Below are positions 35,293-45,241 of a DNA stretch of 64,000 nt, one piece after another; positions within the stretch are counted from its first letter, which is position 1, and every line of letters starts with the position of its first letter. Source of the stretch: Clostridiales bacterium (GTDB taxonomy: Bacteria > Bacillota > Clostridia > Christensenellales > Aristaeellaceae); assembly GCA_012523405.1 (NCBI GenBank), contig JAAYIN010000113.1, forward strand, positions 1 to 64,000, written 5' to 3'. Made by a program: the position numbers and the translations under genes. Under the pieces are notes generated by a model. The model was given only the letters and a program-made list of their open reading frames with translations, was not told the DNA's origin and did not search any database.

Positions 35293-35321
35293 TTATAGCA
35301 TAGTGACTACAAAAGGGCAAG
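35293..35321 (-). promoter_or_regulatory. Promoter of the 39-residue membrane protein
   Basis: On the minus strand TTGCCC (35316-35321), a 17-base spacer and TATAAT (35293-35298), about 35 bases upstream of the small gene's ATG. Confidence 0.75.
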
Positions 35322-35392
35322 ATACAAAGCGGTTTACAGCACATATTCATAGATTGTTTACATGCAATCCTTAATTTGGGCTTCATCCATGC

Positions 35393-35421
35393 TTGAAAGT
35401 TCTTGGGTCTAGCGGTATAAT
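35393..35421 (+). promoter_or_regulatory. Promoter of the DUF951-lepB operon
   Basis: TTGAAA (35393-35398), 17-base spacer, TATAAT (35416-35421), ending 30 bases before the DUF951 start. Confidence 0.8.
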
Positions 35422-35450
35422 GCATAGGAATGTTGCGGAGGTGTGATTAC

Positions 35451-35681
35451 ATGGAAGAGATCCGTTTGGGTGATGTTGTCAAAATGAGAAAAACTCATCC
35501 TTGTGGCAGTGACGACTGGACTGTGATCCGCATCGGTGCTGATATAAAAATCAAATGCCTTGGGTGCGCACGCATTGTGATGATGGATCGTGCGGATTTT
35601 GTTAAGCGTCGTAAAAAGGTGCTGACACAGGGTCCGATTCCCGAGGCAGAGACACTTCGCAAGATGACTGAATTACCCTAA
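35451..35681 (+). CDS. DUF951 family protein
   Basis: A 76-residue small protein with the family core LGDVVKMRKTHPCGSDDWTV, IKIKCLGCARIVMM and RADFVKRRKKVL. The Cys pair (one in HPCG, CLGC later) suggests possible metal binding. The family is widespread in Firmicutes and uncharacterised, and its SH3-like strands suggest nucleic-acid or ribosome contact. The ATG at 35451 follows GGAGG. It is 12 bases upstream of lepB in the same transcript. Confidence 0.92.
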   Translation: MEEIRLGDVVKMRKTHPCGSDDWTVIRIGADIKIKCLGCARIVMMDRADFVKRRKKVLTQGPIPEAETLRKMTELP

Positions 35682-35693
35682 GGAGGTTTCCCC

Positions 35694-36314
35694 GTGCAAG
35701 TACAGAATGAACAGGAGCTGGAAAATGAAAATGTTGGTATTGAAAATGAAGCTCCCCAAAAAGACGAGAAAAAGCCAGTGGACATAAAGAAAGAAATATT
35801 GAGCTGGGTACTGACTTTGGGTGCTGCGGTAATCATTGCGCTTTTAATCAGAACCTTCTTGTTTGAGCCAATCAGGGTCGATGGCAGCAGCATGTGCGAT
35901 ACCCTGCAAGATGGAGAGATTATGCTTGTCACCAAACCTGAATATCTTTTCGGAGATCCTCAGCTCGGTGATGTAGTGATATGTAAATACCCCGGACGGA
36001 CTGAGAATTTCGTGAAACGAGTGATGGGGACACCGGGAGATGTACTTGAGATTGTAAGCAATGTGGTGTACCGAAACGGCGAGGTTGTGGATGAACCATA
36101 CCTAACCGAAGAACGTAATGACAACGGCTTTAGCATGGTAGCGTTCACGCTTGGTGATGATGAGTACTTTGTGATGGGCGATAACCGTGACAACAGTCAT
36201 GATAGCCGAAATTATTATGGCTATACTCAGCCTTCTGCACTGACAAGAGATATGATATTTGGTCATGTACAATTTGTCATGTTCCCCTTTAACAGCTTTA
36301 GAGGGATTGAATAA
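35694..36314 (+). CDS. lepB: Signal peptidase I
   Basis: A 206-residue membrane protease that removes signal peptides of exported proteins. An acidic cytoplasmic N-terminus (~40 residues) is followed by one membrane helix (~42-60), the catalytic Ser in VDGSSMCDTL (~residue 67), the catalytic Lys in FVKRVMGTPGD and the conserved VMGDNRDNSHDSR box. It starts with GTG at 35694 with AGGAGG upstream. The S26 family call is secure. It would process exported proteins such as the substrate-binding proteins OppA and PstS of this window. Confidence 0.97.
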   Translation: MQVQNEQELENENVGIENEAPQKDEKKPVDIKKEILSWVLTLGAAVIIALLIRTFLFEPIRVDGSSMCDTLQDGEIMLVTKPEYLFGDPQLGDVVICKYPGRTENFVKRVMGTPGDVLEIVSNVVYRNGEVVDEPYLTEERNDNGFSMVAFTLGDDEYFVMGDNRDNSHDSRNYYGYTQPSALTRDMIFGHVQFVMFPFNSFRGIE

Positions 36315-36325
36315 CTGAAAATATA

Positions 36326-36363
36326 AAAAGAAGCTCTCCTTGAAAATCAGGAGAGCTTCTTTT
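36326..36363 (+). terminator. lepB terminator
   Basis: 15-bp perfect stem AAAAGAAGCTCTCCT / AGGAGAGCTTCTTTT with an 8-base loop. Confidence 0.93.
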
Positions 36364-36945
36364 GTATTTTCTGTATTAATGATGCAGCCAACCTGAAAAA
36401 GAAGTTTAGCGATTTAATACGTTAATATATAATAGTACGTTGGGAAGCTACTTTGTTCAATAGAAAATACTGAAATAGAACAGAAAAACATAAAAAAAAC
36501 AATAGGGAAATGAGTCGACCATTCTCATAAAACTGTTGAATGTAACAGGTCGTAATGTACTTGCTTTGTATGTGGAATCAAAATGGATCAATTCATTTAT
36601 TGACAACGAAATTCCATATGTTATGCTTATGTATGCAAACTTTTTTGGTGTAAGAATATCTAATGTAAGCAAATTGGCGCGAGACGAATGCGTTGATCAT
36701 TGCTTGCAGTAGAGCGCAGCCATTGGCGTTCGCCGAATTATTTCGTTGTTATGCAAAAAAATGATGTCTGGCAAGCGCTGCAGAGTCAAATTGTGATTAG
36801 AGCAAACAGTAGGGTATATGATGCGATGCTGCTGAAAATTAAGGTCTGCCGAATCGATGATGAATGGACACAAAATAGTACGGATTTTTAATCGAATTCC
36901 AGCCTGAATAGACGCAAATGATTGAGGGATTTATCAAACAAAGCG
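36364..36945. other. AT-rich gene-free stretch with possible ORF remnants
   Basis: Nearly 600 bases without a convincing gene. An open frame on the plus strand (about 36513-36710) reads like protein (LLNVTGRNVLALYVESKWIN, then VMLMYANFFGVRISN) but has no start codon with a ribosome binding site. A second short frame (36700-36891) follows in another frame. Together they could be the decayed remains of one gene, but I cannot identify a family. Confidence 0.4.
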
Positions 36946-36974
36946 TTGACGTTGTTACAAAAATGTATTATCAT
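36946..36974 (+). promoter_or_regulatory. Promoter upstream of the opp-linked membrane protein
   Basis: TTGACG (36946-36951), 17-base spacer, TATCAT (36969-36974), about 35 bases before the inferred start of the next gene. Confidence 0.65.
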
Positions 36975-37008
36975 TATATGAAGTTCAGCAGAAGGGAGAA
37001 GGAATAGA

Positions 37009-37590
37009 ATTAAACGAAAACAATATCAATCTTTACAGAAGCTGGTTGTCGAAACAGACCCTTATACGGGGAAGGATAAACAGGTTTCTGTCTATATCGG
37101 CTCTTGGTATCATCTTTCGATTTCTGATACCCAAAAGCAGAGTATTAGCAAACAGAGCATAGGATTATGGATAGTTTGCGCGTTATTGATCGTTGGTTGC
37201 GGCTTTTTGAACAACGAAGGATCACGTTGCTTCTATGTTTTACCATTTTACCTCATTATGCTGTTTCCCATGTTTTATGCTGGGCTAGCGGTGGTGAAAT
37301 TACGTCGTTTGACAAATCCCTTCACTGCATTTGTCAAGGATGAAGGCATTGATCGGATGCAAACCAGCGCAGGTGCGATGACCGTTCTAGCGGCTCTTCA
37401 CACGGTGGGGGAGCTGGTGCTGATGCTAACGGGCGGCGCGTCAGCTGATCTCAGCCGCGAAATCATTGCGACAGCCATGATTGCAGCAGCAGGTGTCTGT
37501 GCCTACGGACTATTTTCTCGGGTAAAGCTACTCGTTCCCATTGAGGAGAAACCTCAGCCCAAAGGGGAAGATGCGGAAATTATTTCCTAG
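37009..37590 (+). CDS. Hypothetical membrane protein, possible ATT start
   Basis: About 193 residues. The frame is open from 36991 and no ATG, GTG or TTG occurs where the ribosome binding site predicts; ATT at 37009 sits six bases after AGAAGG and would give an N-terminus KRKQYQSLQKLVVETDPYTG. A standard-codon start only appears much later (37186), inside the first membrane helix. Four hydrophobic segments follow (IGLWIVCALLIVGCGFL; a second near YLIMLFPMFYAGLAVV; two later). No family recognised. It precedes oppA by 100 bases on the same strand and may be co-transcribed with the peptide transporter. Confidence 0.7.
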   Translation: MKRKQYQSLQKLVVETDPYTGKDKQVSVYIGSWYHLSISDTQKQSISKQSIGLWIVCALLIVGCGFLNNEGSRCFYVLPFYLIMLFPMFYAGLAVVKLRRLTNPFTAFVKDEGIDRMQTSAGAMTVLAALHTVGELVLMLTGGASADLSREIIATAMIAAAGVCAYGLFSRVKLLVPIEEKPQPKGEDAEIIS

Positions 37591-37645
37591 TGAAATGATG
37601 TGTCGCAAATCAACGTTGATTGTAATGCGGGCAACCGCTTGCAAA

Positions 37646-37664
37646 CCACCACTTCATGTGGTGG
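37646..37664 (+). promoter_or_regulatory. Hairpin in the oppA 5' leader
   Basis: Perfect 7-bp stem CCACCAC / GTGGTGG with loop TTCAT, about 26 bases before the oppA start and upstream of its AGGAGG. No T-run, so it is more likely an mRNA-stabilising or processing hairpin than a terminator. Confidence 0.5.
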
Positions 37665-37690
37665 GAATATAAATTAGGAGGAAAATAAAA

Positions 37691-40107
37691 ATGGCAAACA
37701 TGAAGAAGATCCTTTCCATGTTGCTCGCATTGACCATGCTTTGTGGTATGGCAAGCGTGAGCCTAGCCGAAACAGTCGCAGAAGGCGACACTCCTTTGGT
37801 TGTTGGTTACTCCAACTTCAGCCAAAAGTTTAGTCCCTTCTTCGCAGACACTGCTTACGATCAGGATGTAGAAGAGATTGTCGCAGGTGTACTACTAACC
37901 ACCGATCGTTCGGGCGGTATCATTTACAACGCAATCGAAGGTGAAACCGTTAGCTATAATGGCTCGGATTACTTTTACACCGGACCCGCCGATGTAAGCG
38001 TTGCGAAGGACGAAGCAGCAAACGAAACCACATACACTGTAAAAATTCGTGAAGATCTAAAGTTCGGCGACGGCATGCCCGTAACAGCTGATGACTTGAT
38101 TTTCTCTTATTATGTATTCTTGGATCCTGCTTATTCCGGTTCTACCACTCTTGGCAGCTACGGCATCAAGGGTGTTAAAGAGTATCAGAGCCAGACCAGC
38201 AGCGACATCTACGAAAAGTATGAAGCTCTTGCTAATGCTATCTTGGCAGCTGGCGAAGATCATGTATGGACAGCAGAGGACAGCTGGACCCAGGATCAGC
38301 AGGATGCTTATTGGACCATGCTGAACGAAGCTTGGGCTGATGACTGTGCAGACATCGTAAACTACGTTGTTGCTAACTACAATAACGCTGATTACAGCGC
38401 AACCTTTGGCGCAACTCCCGAAGAAATCACTGCTGATGAAGGCAAGCAAGTTGCTTTCGGTATGGCAATGTGGGGATTTGCTTCCTATGCTGACGGTATT
38501 GTAACAGGCTCTGGCACAGGCAATACTTGGGATCTTGCCAATGGCGTAGCTCCTACCGTTGCAGACTATGTTGCTGAGACCAAGGTTGCTTATGACAATG
38601 ATGCTGATGCATTCTACGGCACTGAGGCTGTTGATACGGCAGCAACCTCCACCACCGGCACCGCTTTGGCTTCCTTCATCTCAATTGAAGGCGCAAAAGA
38701 AGCTGGCTCGGATAGTGGAATTCCTAGCATCTCTGGTATCACCAAGATTGATGCACAGACCGTTCAGGTTGTAACCGATGGTTATGAAGCACCTGCTGTT
38801 TACAGCATCTGCGGCATCACTGCGGCTCCTCTACACTACTATGGCGACGTCGCACAGTATGACTATGACAACAACATGTTTGGTCATCCTTTCGGCGATC
38901 TATCCATCGTTTCTGCAAAGACCACTGAGCCCATGGGCTTTGGTCCTTACAAGTTCGTGAAGTACGAGAACAAAGTCGTATACTTCGAAGCGAACGAGCA
39001 TTATTATGCTGGCACCCCCAAAATCAAGAGCATGCAGTGGAAGGAAGGCGCCGATGCTGATAAGATCAGCGGTGTAACCACCGGCACCATCGACGTTACC
39101 GATCCTTCTTTCAGCAACAGCGCTGTTAACGAAATCAAAGCAGCTAACCCCAATGGCGAGCTCAACGGCGATAAAGTTATTGTTAACACCGTTGACAACC
39201 TTGGCTATGGCTACATCGGTTTGAACGCAGACACCATGCGTGTTGGCGATGCTTCTGACTCTGTTGAGTCCAAGAACTTCCGTACCGGTATTGCTACCGT
39301 ATTGGCTGTATATCGTGACGTTGTTATCGATAGCTATTATGGCGAGCGCGCTTCCGTTATCAACTATCCTATCTCCAATACCTCTTGGGCAGCACCTCAG
39401 GCAACTGATGCTGACTATAAAGTAGCTTTCTCCACCGATATTAACGGCGAAGCAATCTACACCACAGATATGACCGCTGATGAGAAATATGCTGCTGCTC
39501 TTGCTGCATGCGTAGAGTATCTGAAGGCTGCTGGTTATACTTGGGACGAAGCAACCTCCAAATTCACAGCGGCTCCCGAGGGCGGCCTCATGGAATTTGA
39601 AGGTCTTATCCCTGCTGATGGTATCGGCGATCACCCCGCATTCGGCGTATTGACCGATGCAAAGGCTGCATTTGAGACCATTGGCCTCACATTGACCATC
39701 AACGATCCTTCTGACTCCAACGTTCTGTGGGACAAGCTGGATGCTGGTACCCAGAACATTTGGGCAGCTGCTTGGGGTGCAACCATCGATCCTGATATGT
39801 ATCAGGTTTATCACTCCTCAGGAATTTATGGTTTGGCGGAAGCGATTCCAACCACTACCACATCCAAGACGCTGATTTGGATCAACTGATCATTGATGCA
39901 CGTCAGAGCGATGACCAGTCCTTCCGTAAGGCAACCTACAAGGCATGCCTTGACAAGATCATTGAGTGGGCAGTTGAACTTCCCGCTTACCAACGTCAGA
40001 ACTGCATCATCTTCAGCCCAGAGCGTGTCAACATGGACACCGTGACGAAGGATATCACAACCTTCTATGGCTGGATGAGAGAAATCGAAACACTCGAAAT
40101 GAACTAA
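37691..40107 (+). CDS. oppA: Oligopeptide ABC transporter substrate-binding protein, frameshifted near its 3' end
   Basis: A family 5 solute-binding protein of about 805 residues if repaired, longer than the usual ~550. A signal peptide (residues 1-27, ending SVSLAE) has no clear lipobox. The N-terminal lobe shows YTVKIREDLKFGDGMPVTADD, and a Gly/Ala/Asp-rich stretch (~150-330) accounts for the extra length. The frame stops at 39889, but protein similarity continues in another frame (GGSDSNHYHIQDADLDQLII, onward to 40107). One missing G in GGTTTGGCGGAAGC (39831-39844) explains this. It is either a real mutation that truncates the last ~85 residues or a sequencing error in a G-run. First gene of the opp cluster, with AGGAGG upstream. 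Confidence 0.9.
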
Positions 40108-40162
40108 GTCACCCCAATATGTTTTTCTAAAGTAGCTCATATGCAGCTGTTTTGAAAAGCAT

Positions 40163-40204
40163 AGCGCATTCTGGGCTCGCCCATGGGCTGGCCCGGAATG
40201 CGCT
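40163..40204 (+). terminator. Strong hairpin between oppA and oppB
   Basis: 14-bp stem AGCGCATTCTGGGC / GCCCGGAATGCGCT (one G-T pair), followed by only TTTAACTTTG. Probably a partial terminator or RNA-stability element that lets oppA, the binding protein, be made in excess over the permease genes. Confidence 0.65.
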
Positions 40205-40329
40205 TTAACTTTGAATACTGAAGCAAAAATTGCATTAAGCGATGATTGTTTAAGTCATAATATTTATCAGCTTTCGCTGTGGCGGATACGCCGATGCGAT
40301 CTAATTCAATGGAAAGAGGGGTGTACTCG

Positions 40330-41316
40330 GTGAAAAAGTACATCTTAAAGCGTGTCCTTATCAGCATAGTTCTGTTGTTTTTTGTCTCAATGGTTATTTA
40401 TGGCATCATGCGCTGCATTCCCACATCGTTTGTGGAGAAAATGGCGCGTGAGAAGTCGACCCTCCCAGGGGGCAAGAGTTATACAGAATGGCTAGCTGAA
40501 TTGAATGCGATTTACAAAATGGATTCAAATATTATTGAGGGCTTCTTTACGTGGATAGGCTCAGCAATAAAAGGCGAATTTGGCGAATCATGGCAGTATA
40601 ATGTGCCTGTTGTCGCCAAATTCAAGGTAGTCATTTGGGATTCTTTTTATCTGGCATTTATCACATTGATTCTTCGTGTGGTTATTTCGATTCCGCTGGG
40701 AATCCTCAGTGCACGAAAGCAGTATAGCAAAACGGACTATGCGATTACAGTTTTCGCGCTCATCGGTATTTCGTTACCGACCTTCTTCTTTGCAACGGTC
40801 CTCAAACTCATTTTCTCCATTCAGCTCGGCTGGCTGGATCTATATGGGAAAGTGGGACGCTTTTACGAGCAGCTTAGCCCGATGGGGCAATTCTGGGATG
40901 TTGCAAAGCACTTTATCATGCCAATCCTCACACTGACGCTTGTTAACGTTGGTGACTTGATGCGTTATACACGCACCAATATGCTGGAAGTGCTCAATAG
41001 TGACTTTATTCGTACGGCACGCGCAAAGGGTTTGCCTGAGAAGACCGTTATTAATAAGCATGCATTCCGCAATACATTGATCCCCATCGTGACGATCATT
41101 GGCGGCACTTTGCCCAGCCTTTTTGGTGGCGCGCTCATTACAGAAACGCTCTTCCAGATCCCCGGCATTGGATATACATCCTATCAAGCAATGGTAGGCG
41201 GCGATATCCCCTTTACTATGTTCTATATGTTATTTATGGCTATTTTGACGCTTATGGGCACATTGATTGCAGACATTTTGTACGCTATGGTTGATCCGCG
41301 TGTACGAATCGGCTAA
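40330..41316 (+). CDS. oppB: Oligopeptide ABC transporter permease OppB
   Basis: A 328-residue inner-membrane subunit with six predicted helices. The N-terminal segment (LISIVLLFFVSMVIYGIMR) and the EAA loop region (RTARAKGLPEKTVINKHAFRN) are typical of the OppB/DppB branch. GTG at 40330 lies eight bases after AGAGGGG; an ATG upstream in frame is less well placed. It is followed by oppC after 13 bases. Confidence 0.96.
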   Translation: MKKYILKRVLISIVLLFFVSMVIYGIMRCIPTSFVEKMAREKSTLPGGKSYTEWLAELNAIYKMDSNIIEGFFTWIGSAIKGEFGESWQYNVPVVAKFKVVIWDSFYLAFITLILRVVISIPLGILSARKQYSKTDYAITVFALIGISLPTFFFATVLKLIFSIQLGWLDLYGKVGRFYEQLSPMGQFWDVAKHFIMPILTLTLVNVGDLMRYTRTNMLEVLNSDFIRTARAKGLPEKTVINKHAFRNTLIPIVTIIGGTLPSLFGGALITETLFQIPGIGYTSYQAMVGGDIPFTMFYMLFMAILTLMGTLIADILYAMVDPRVRIG

Positions 41317-41329
41317 GGAGGTGGAAAGC

Positions 41330-43066
41330 ATGGACGAACTCAACAATCGAGACATTGACAACAAGGAAGAGAACCTGTCACTGGATGATGAGCGCCGCAT
41401 TAAGGTGCTTTCTCCCGGCATGCTTGTGTTCAAGCGTTTTATACGTAACAAGCTGGCAATTGTCGGTAGTATCATTATCATTTCTATGTTCTTATTCTGC
41501 TTCTTGGGTGGCGCATTAATGCCCTATTCCCAAAGCGAAGTGTTCAAGAACTACGAGATGATGGAGAAGGACTACGCTGCCGTTACGCAGAACGATGCTC
41601 TGCTTTACACAGTGGCGGATGGCGAGAAATTCGATTCGATCGCTCAAAGCCGATTGATTTTGGCGATCAATAACAATGCACCCACTTTCGAAAGCGGCGG
41701 CAAAACCTATACCCTTGCAACCGAAGGGGAGGATTTCCACGTCATCGGTGCTACAACGGAAGTTGCTTCGGGTAAGGGCATCAAGAACAAGTTCACCCTC
41801 ACGCCCGTAGCGGACTTTACACCAAGCGCTGATTTCACTGCAAAGTTTGATGCAGCTGTTCTCGCAAATGAAAATGGCTTCACAACCGATGATGGCAATT
41901 CATTTGTGATTGAAAAGTCAAAGGTTGCCGCATCCGTATTTCAAGCAAAAGAAATCGTCATGGCTGCAAAAAACGTATTCGAAGGCGATCGCGAGAACGA
42001 TTTCGAATTCTGCCTTGCAGCGCAACGTGCACTTGTTGCAGGTAATGCACAGAGCTTTGATGTGACTGGCGAAACCTTTACCCTCACGAAGAACGAGGAT
42101 AACAGCGCTTCGATTACTGATGCATTGGGTGAGGAGCAATTGTTTGTTTCACGCTGGGTGTTCAAGGAGTCTGAAACCGGTACTGTGTATCCTGATGGAT
42201 TTGTCGCTGCTGTGCAGGATGCCATCAACACAGGTAAAGAAAGTATTGAACTTACCAACGCTGAAGGCGAACAGCAGATTTTCAACATTGAGCGCGCTAT
42301 TACACACTATAAAATTCGCACAGAGCGTTCAACCTATAAGATCATGATTTATCACGAACCTTCAAAGGCGCATTGGCTCGGCACAGATGCTAACGGCATG
42401 GACGTAATGACCAGACTGATGTACGGTGGTCGTATCTCGCTGATCATTGGCTTTGTGGTCGTTCTGCTTGAAACCATTCTGGGTGTTATCCTAGGCGGTA
42501 TCGCAGGGTACTTCGGCAAATGGATCGATAGCTTGATCATGCGTATCGTTGATATCTTCAACTGCATCCCTGGATATCCGATTTACATCATTCTTGGTGC
42601 GGTTATGGATGCCGAAAAGGTCGATCCGATCAAGCGTATCTTCTACCTGATGATTGCGCTTGGCATTCTTGGCTGGCCTGGTATCGCACGTATTGTTCGT
42701 GCCCAGATACTAACGCTTCGTGAACAGGAATTCATGACTGCTGCAGAAGCAACAGGTATTTCTGTTAACCGTAGAATCTTCAAGCATCTTGTTCCCAATG
42801 TCATTCCTCAGCTGATTGTTATTGATACAATGAGCCTTGGCGGAATCATATTGACAGAAGCTACACTTTCATTCCTAGGTCTAGGCGTAAAGTATCCACT
42901 GGCTTCTTGGGGCAGCATTATCAACGCGGTAAGCAACGTATTCGTTATGACAAACTATCTGTTTGTTTGGATTCCGGCTGGTTTGCTCATCCTGCTAACC
43001 GTCTTAGGCTTCAACTTCATTGGCGATGGTCTGCGCGATGCGTTTGATCCCAAGATGAAACGATAA
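41330..43066 (+). CDS. oppC: Oligopeptide ABC transporter permease OppC with large extracytoplasmic insert
   Basis: A 578-residue permease, nearly twice the usual ~300. Residues 1-40 are cytoplasmic, the first membrane helix is ~41-63, and the normal permease core starts at HWLGTDANGMDVMTRLMYGG (~348) and ends with the EAA-type EFMTAAEATGISVNRRIF. Between them lie about 280 residues instead of about 50. This insert appears to hold four related units, each an Ala-rich helix followed by a Gly turn and beta strands (e.g. SGGKTYTLATEGEDF, VTGETFTLTKNED). Topology places it outside the cell, next to the binding protein. The frame is intact and AAGGAGG precedes the ATG at 41330. Confidence 0.95.
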   Translation: MDELNNRDIDNKEENLSLDDERRIKVLSPGMLVFKRFIRNKLAIVGSIIIISMFLFCFLGGALMPYSQSEVFKNYEMMEKDYAAVTQNDALLYTVADGEKFDSIAQSRLILAINNNAPTFESGGKTYTLATEGEDFHVIGATTEVASGKGIKNKFTLTPVADFTPSADFTAKFDAAVLANENGFTTDDGNSFVIEKSKVAASVFQAKEIVMAAKNVFEGDRENDFEFCLAAQRALVAGNAQSFDVTGETFTLTKNEDNSASITDALGEEQLFVSRWVFKESETGTVYPDGFVAAVQDAINTGKESIELTNAEGEQQIFNIERAITHYKIRTERSTYKIMIYHEPSKAHWLGTDANGMDVMTRLMYGGRISLIIGFVVVLLETILGVILGGIAGYFGKWIDSLIMRIVDIFNCIPGYPIYIILGAVMDAEKVDPIKRIFYLMIALGILGWPGIARIVRAQILTLREQEFMTAAEATGISVNRRIFKHLVPNVIPQLIVIDTMSLGGIILTEATLSFLGLGVKYPLASWGSIINAVSNVFVMTNYLFVWIPAGLLILLTVLGFNFIGDGLRDAFDPKMKR

Positions 43067-43074
43067 GGGGTGGT

Positions 43075-44238
43075 GTGAAAGTGAGTATATTCAAGAAAAA
43101 GAACAGCGGATACATCTCCGCTAAAGAGTCCTCAAAAATAAGCAGAGAAAACCGACGCACTACCGATCAAATGGAAAAGCGCCTGAATCGAAAGAATGTT
43201 GATCCATCCGAGTATACAACAAAGATGCGCGATGAGAACAACGTTGTGGAGTTTGATAATCTCCATACCTATTTCTTCACCGACATTGGTACGGTGAAGG
43301 CTGTGGATGGTGTCAGCTTTGATATTCCTAAGGGAAAGACGGTTGGTGTTGTTGGCGAGAGCGGCTGCGGCAAAAGCGTAACTAGCCTAAGCCTCATGCA
43401 GCTTGTCCAGCGTCCTCAAGGCCAGATTGTGGAAGGCGAAATTCGTTTTAATGGCGAAAATCAAGTTTATGATATTGCAAAGACGCCTATTCAAACCATG
43501 CAAAGCATTCGTGGCAATCAGATTTCCATGATATTTCAAGAGCCTATGACTAGCCTGAACCCTGTTTTTAGAATCGGGAATCAGGTGGACGAGGTGAGCG
43601 AATATCATCATCCTGAAATGTCCAAGGAAGAGGTCAAGAAACGCACCATCGAAATGCTGGAACTGGTTGGCATTGCTAATCCTGAAGGCGTTTACAATAT
43701 GTATCCCCATGAATTATCGGGTGGTATGCGCCAGCGCGTGATGATTGCAATCGCACTCACACTCTCGCCCAAGCTGATCATTGCCGATGAACCCACAACC
43801 GCACTTGATGTGACGATTCAAGCTCAGATTCTGGACTTGCTGCGTAACCTCAAGGATCACATCAATTCCTCCATTCTTCTCATCACCCATGACTTGGGCG
43901 TTATTGCGGAAATGGCAGACTACGTTGTGGTTATGTATTCGGGTCGTGTGGTTGAAAAGGGTACAGTTCACGAAGTATTCAAGAACCCAAGCCATCCCTA
44001 TACCATTGGTTTGCTTAATTCCAAGCCCATGGTGAACAAGCAGGTGGAGCGTCTCTATTCGATCCCCGGACGCGTTCCCAATCCCATTGATATGCCTAAC
44101 TATTGCTATTTCAGGGATCGCTGCGAAATGTGTTTGAAAAAATGTAACGGTGAATATCCTCCGGAGTATCATTTGAGTGATTCTCATATTGTGAGCTGCT
44201 ATCGTTATGAGAACAAGGAGGTCAAGACCGATGAGTGA
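43075..44238 (+). CDS. oppD: Oligopeptide ABC transporter ATPase OppD
   Basis: A 387-residue ATPase that powers peptide import. Walker A GESGCGKS, signature LSGGMRQR and Walker [12 protein letters not shown] are all intact, and the C-terminal peptide-transporter extension has the Cys cluster [14 protein letters not shown]. About 55 basic, polar residues precede the nucleotide-binding core, an N-terminal extension longer than usual. It starts with GTG at 43075 or 43081. It overlaps oppF by eight bases. Confidence 0.96.
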   Translation: MKVSIFKKKNSGYISAKESSKISRENRRTTDQMEKRLNRKNVDPSEYTTKMRDENNVVEFDNLHTYFFTDIGTVKAVDGVSFDIPKGKTVGVVGESGCGKSVTSLSLMQLVQRPQGQIVEGEIRFNGENQVYDIAKTPIQTMQSIRGNQISMIFQEPMTSLNPVFRIGNQVDEVSEYHHPEMSKEEVKKRTIEMLELVGIANPEGVYNMYPHELSGGMRQRVMIAIALTLSPKLIIADEPTTALDVTIQAQILDLLRNLKDHINSSILLITHDLGVIAEMADYVVVMYSGRVVEKGTVHEVFKNPSHPYTIGLLNSKPMVNKQVERLYSIPGRVPNPIDMPNYCYFRDRCEMCLKKCNGEYPPEYHLSDSHIVSCYRYENKEVKTDE

Positions 44239-45241
44239 GTTGATACACAACGACGAAAACATTTTGGAGGTCAAAGATCTCAAAAAGTATTTTCCAATTA
44301 AGAACGGCATGATGCAGCGCATGGTTGGCAGCGTGAAAGCGGTTGACGGGATTACCTTCAACATCAAGCGCGGCACAACGATGGGTCTGGTTGGCGAGAG
44401 CGGCTGCGGCAAGACAACGGTTGGCCGCACCATCCTGCGCCTGAACGAAATCACAGGAGGCACCGTGCTGTTTAACGGCGTGGATGTTTGCAAGCTGAAA
44501 AAAGATGAACTTCGCAAGCTACGCCCCAAAATGCAGTTGATTTTCCAAGATCCCTATTCTAGTCTTTCGCCGCGTCTACCTGTTGGCGAAATCATTGGCG
44601 AGGCAGTGCGGGAACACAAAATCGTGCCTGAGAATGAATTTGATGAGTATCTGGAGCATATCATGAGTGAATGCGGATTGATGAGCTACTATAAGGATCG
44701 CTATCCTCATGAATTCTCGGGTGGACAGCGTCAGCGTATTTGCATTGCACGTGCCCTTGCCCTGAATCCTGATTTCGTGGTTTGCGATGAGCCTGTTTCT
44801 GCATTGGACGTTTCCATCCAAGCGCAGATCATCAACTTGCTATGCGATTTGCAGGAGCAGCACAATCTTACCTACTTGTTCATTTCCCATGACCTCAGCG
44901 TTGTTGAACACATCAGCGATACGATTGGCGTTATGTATCTGGGCAATCTTGTTGAATTCGGCACGAAGAAATCGATCTTCGCGAATCCCTTGCATCCCTA
45001 TACCAATGCTCTGTTCAGTGCGATTCCGATTCCAGACCCCGATGTGAAGATGAATCGCGTGATCCTTCAGGGCAATATTCCATCGCCTGCTAATCCGCCA
45101 AAGGGATGCAAATTCCATACGCGTTGTTCGCAGTGCATGCAGCGTTGCAAGGAGGAGGCTCCTGTACAGCGCGAGGTAGAGCCTGGACATTTCGTAGTTT
45201 GCCATCTGTACGAAAACGAAGTGGTGAAGACAGATGCCTGA
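44231..45241 (+). CDS. oppF: Oligopeptide ABC transporter ATPase OppF
   Basis: A 336-residue ATPase partner of OppD. Walker A GESGCGKTT, signature FSGGQRQR, Walker B VVCDEPVSALD, and the C-terminal Cys cluster CKFHTRCSQCMQRC. ATG at 44231 overlaps the oppD stop, with AAGGAGG about ten bases upstream. The heterodimeric OppD/OppF arrangement with OppB/OppC gives a complete importer core. Confidence 0.97.
   Translation: MSELIHNDENILEVKDLKKYFPIKNGMMQRMVGSVKAVDGITFNIKRGTTMGLVGESGCGKTTVGRTILRLNEITGGTVLFNGVDVCKLKKDELRKLRPKMQLIFQDPYSSLSPRLPVGEIIGEAVREHKIVPENEFDEYLEHIMSECGLMSYYKDRYPHEFSGGQRQRICIARALALNPDFVVCDEPVSALDVSIQAQIINLLCDLQEQHNLTYLFISHDLSVVEHISDTIGVMYLGNLVEFGTKKSIFANPLHPYTNALFSAIPIPDPDVKMNRVILQGNIPSPANPPKGCKFHTRCSQCMQRCKEEAPVQREVEPGHFVVCHLYENEVVKTDA

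Noticed and set aside
39825-39890. Programmed ribosomal frameshifting in oppA
   Set aside because: No slippery heptamer and no convincing downstream pseudoknot at the shift; a one-base deletion in a G-run explains it more simply.
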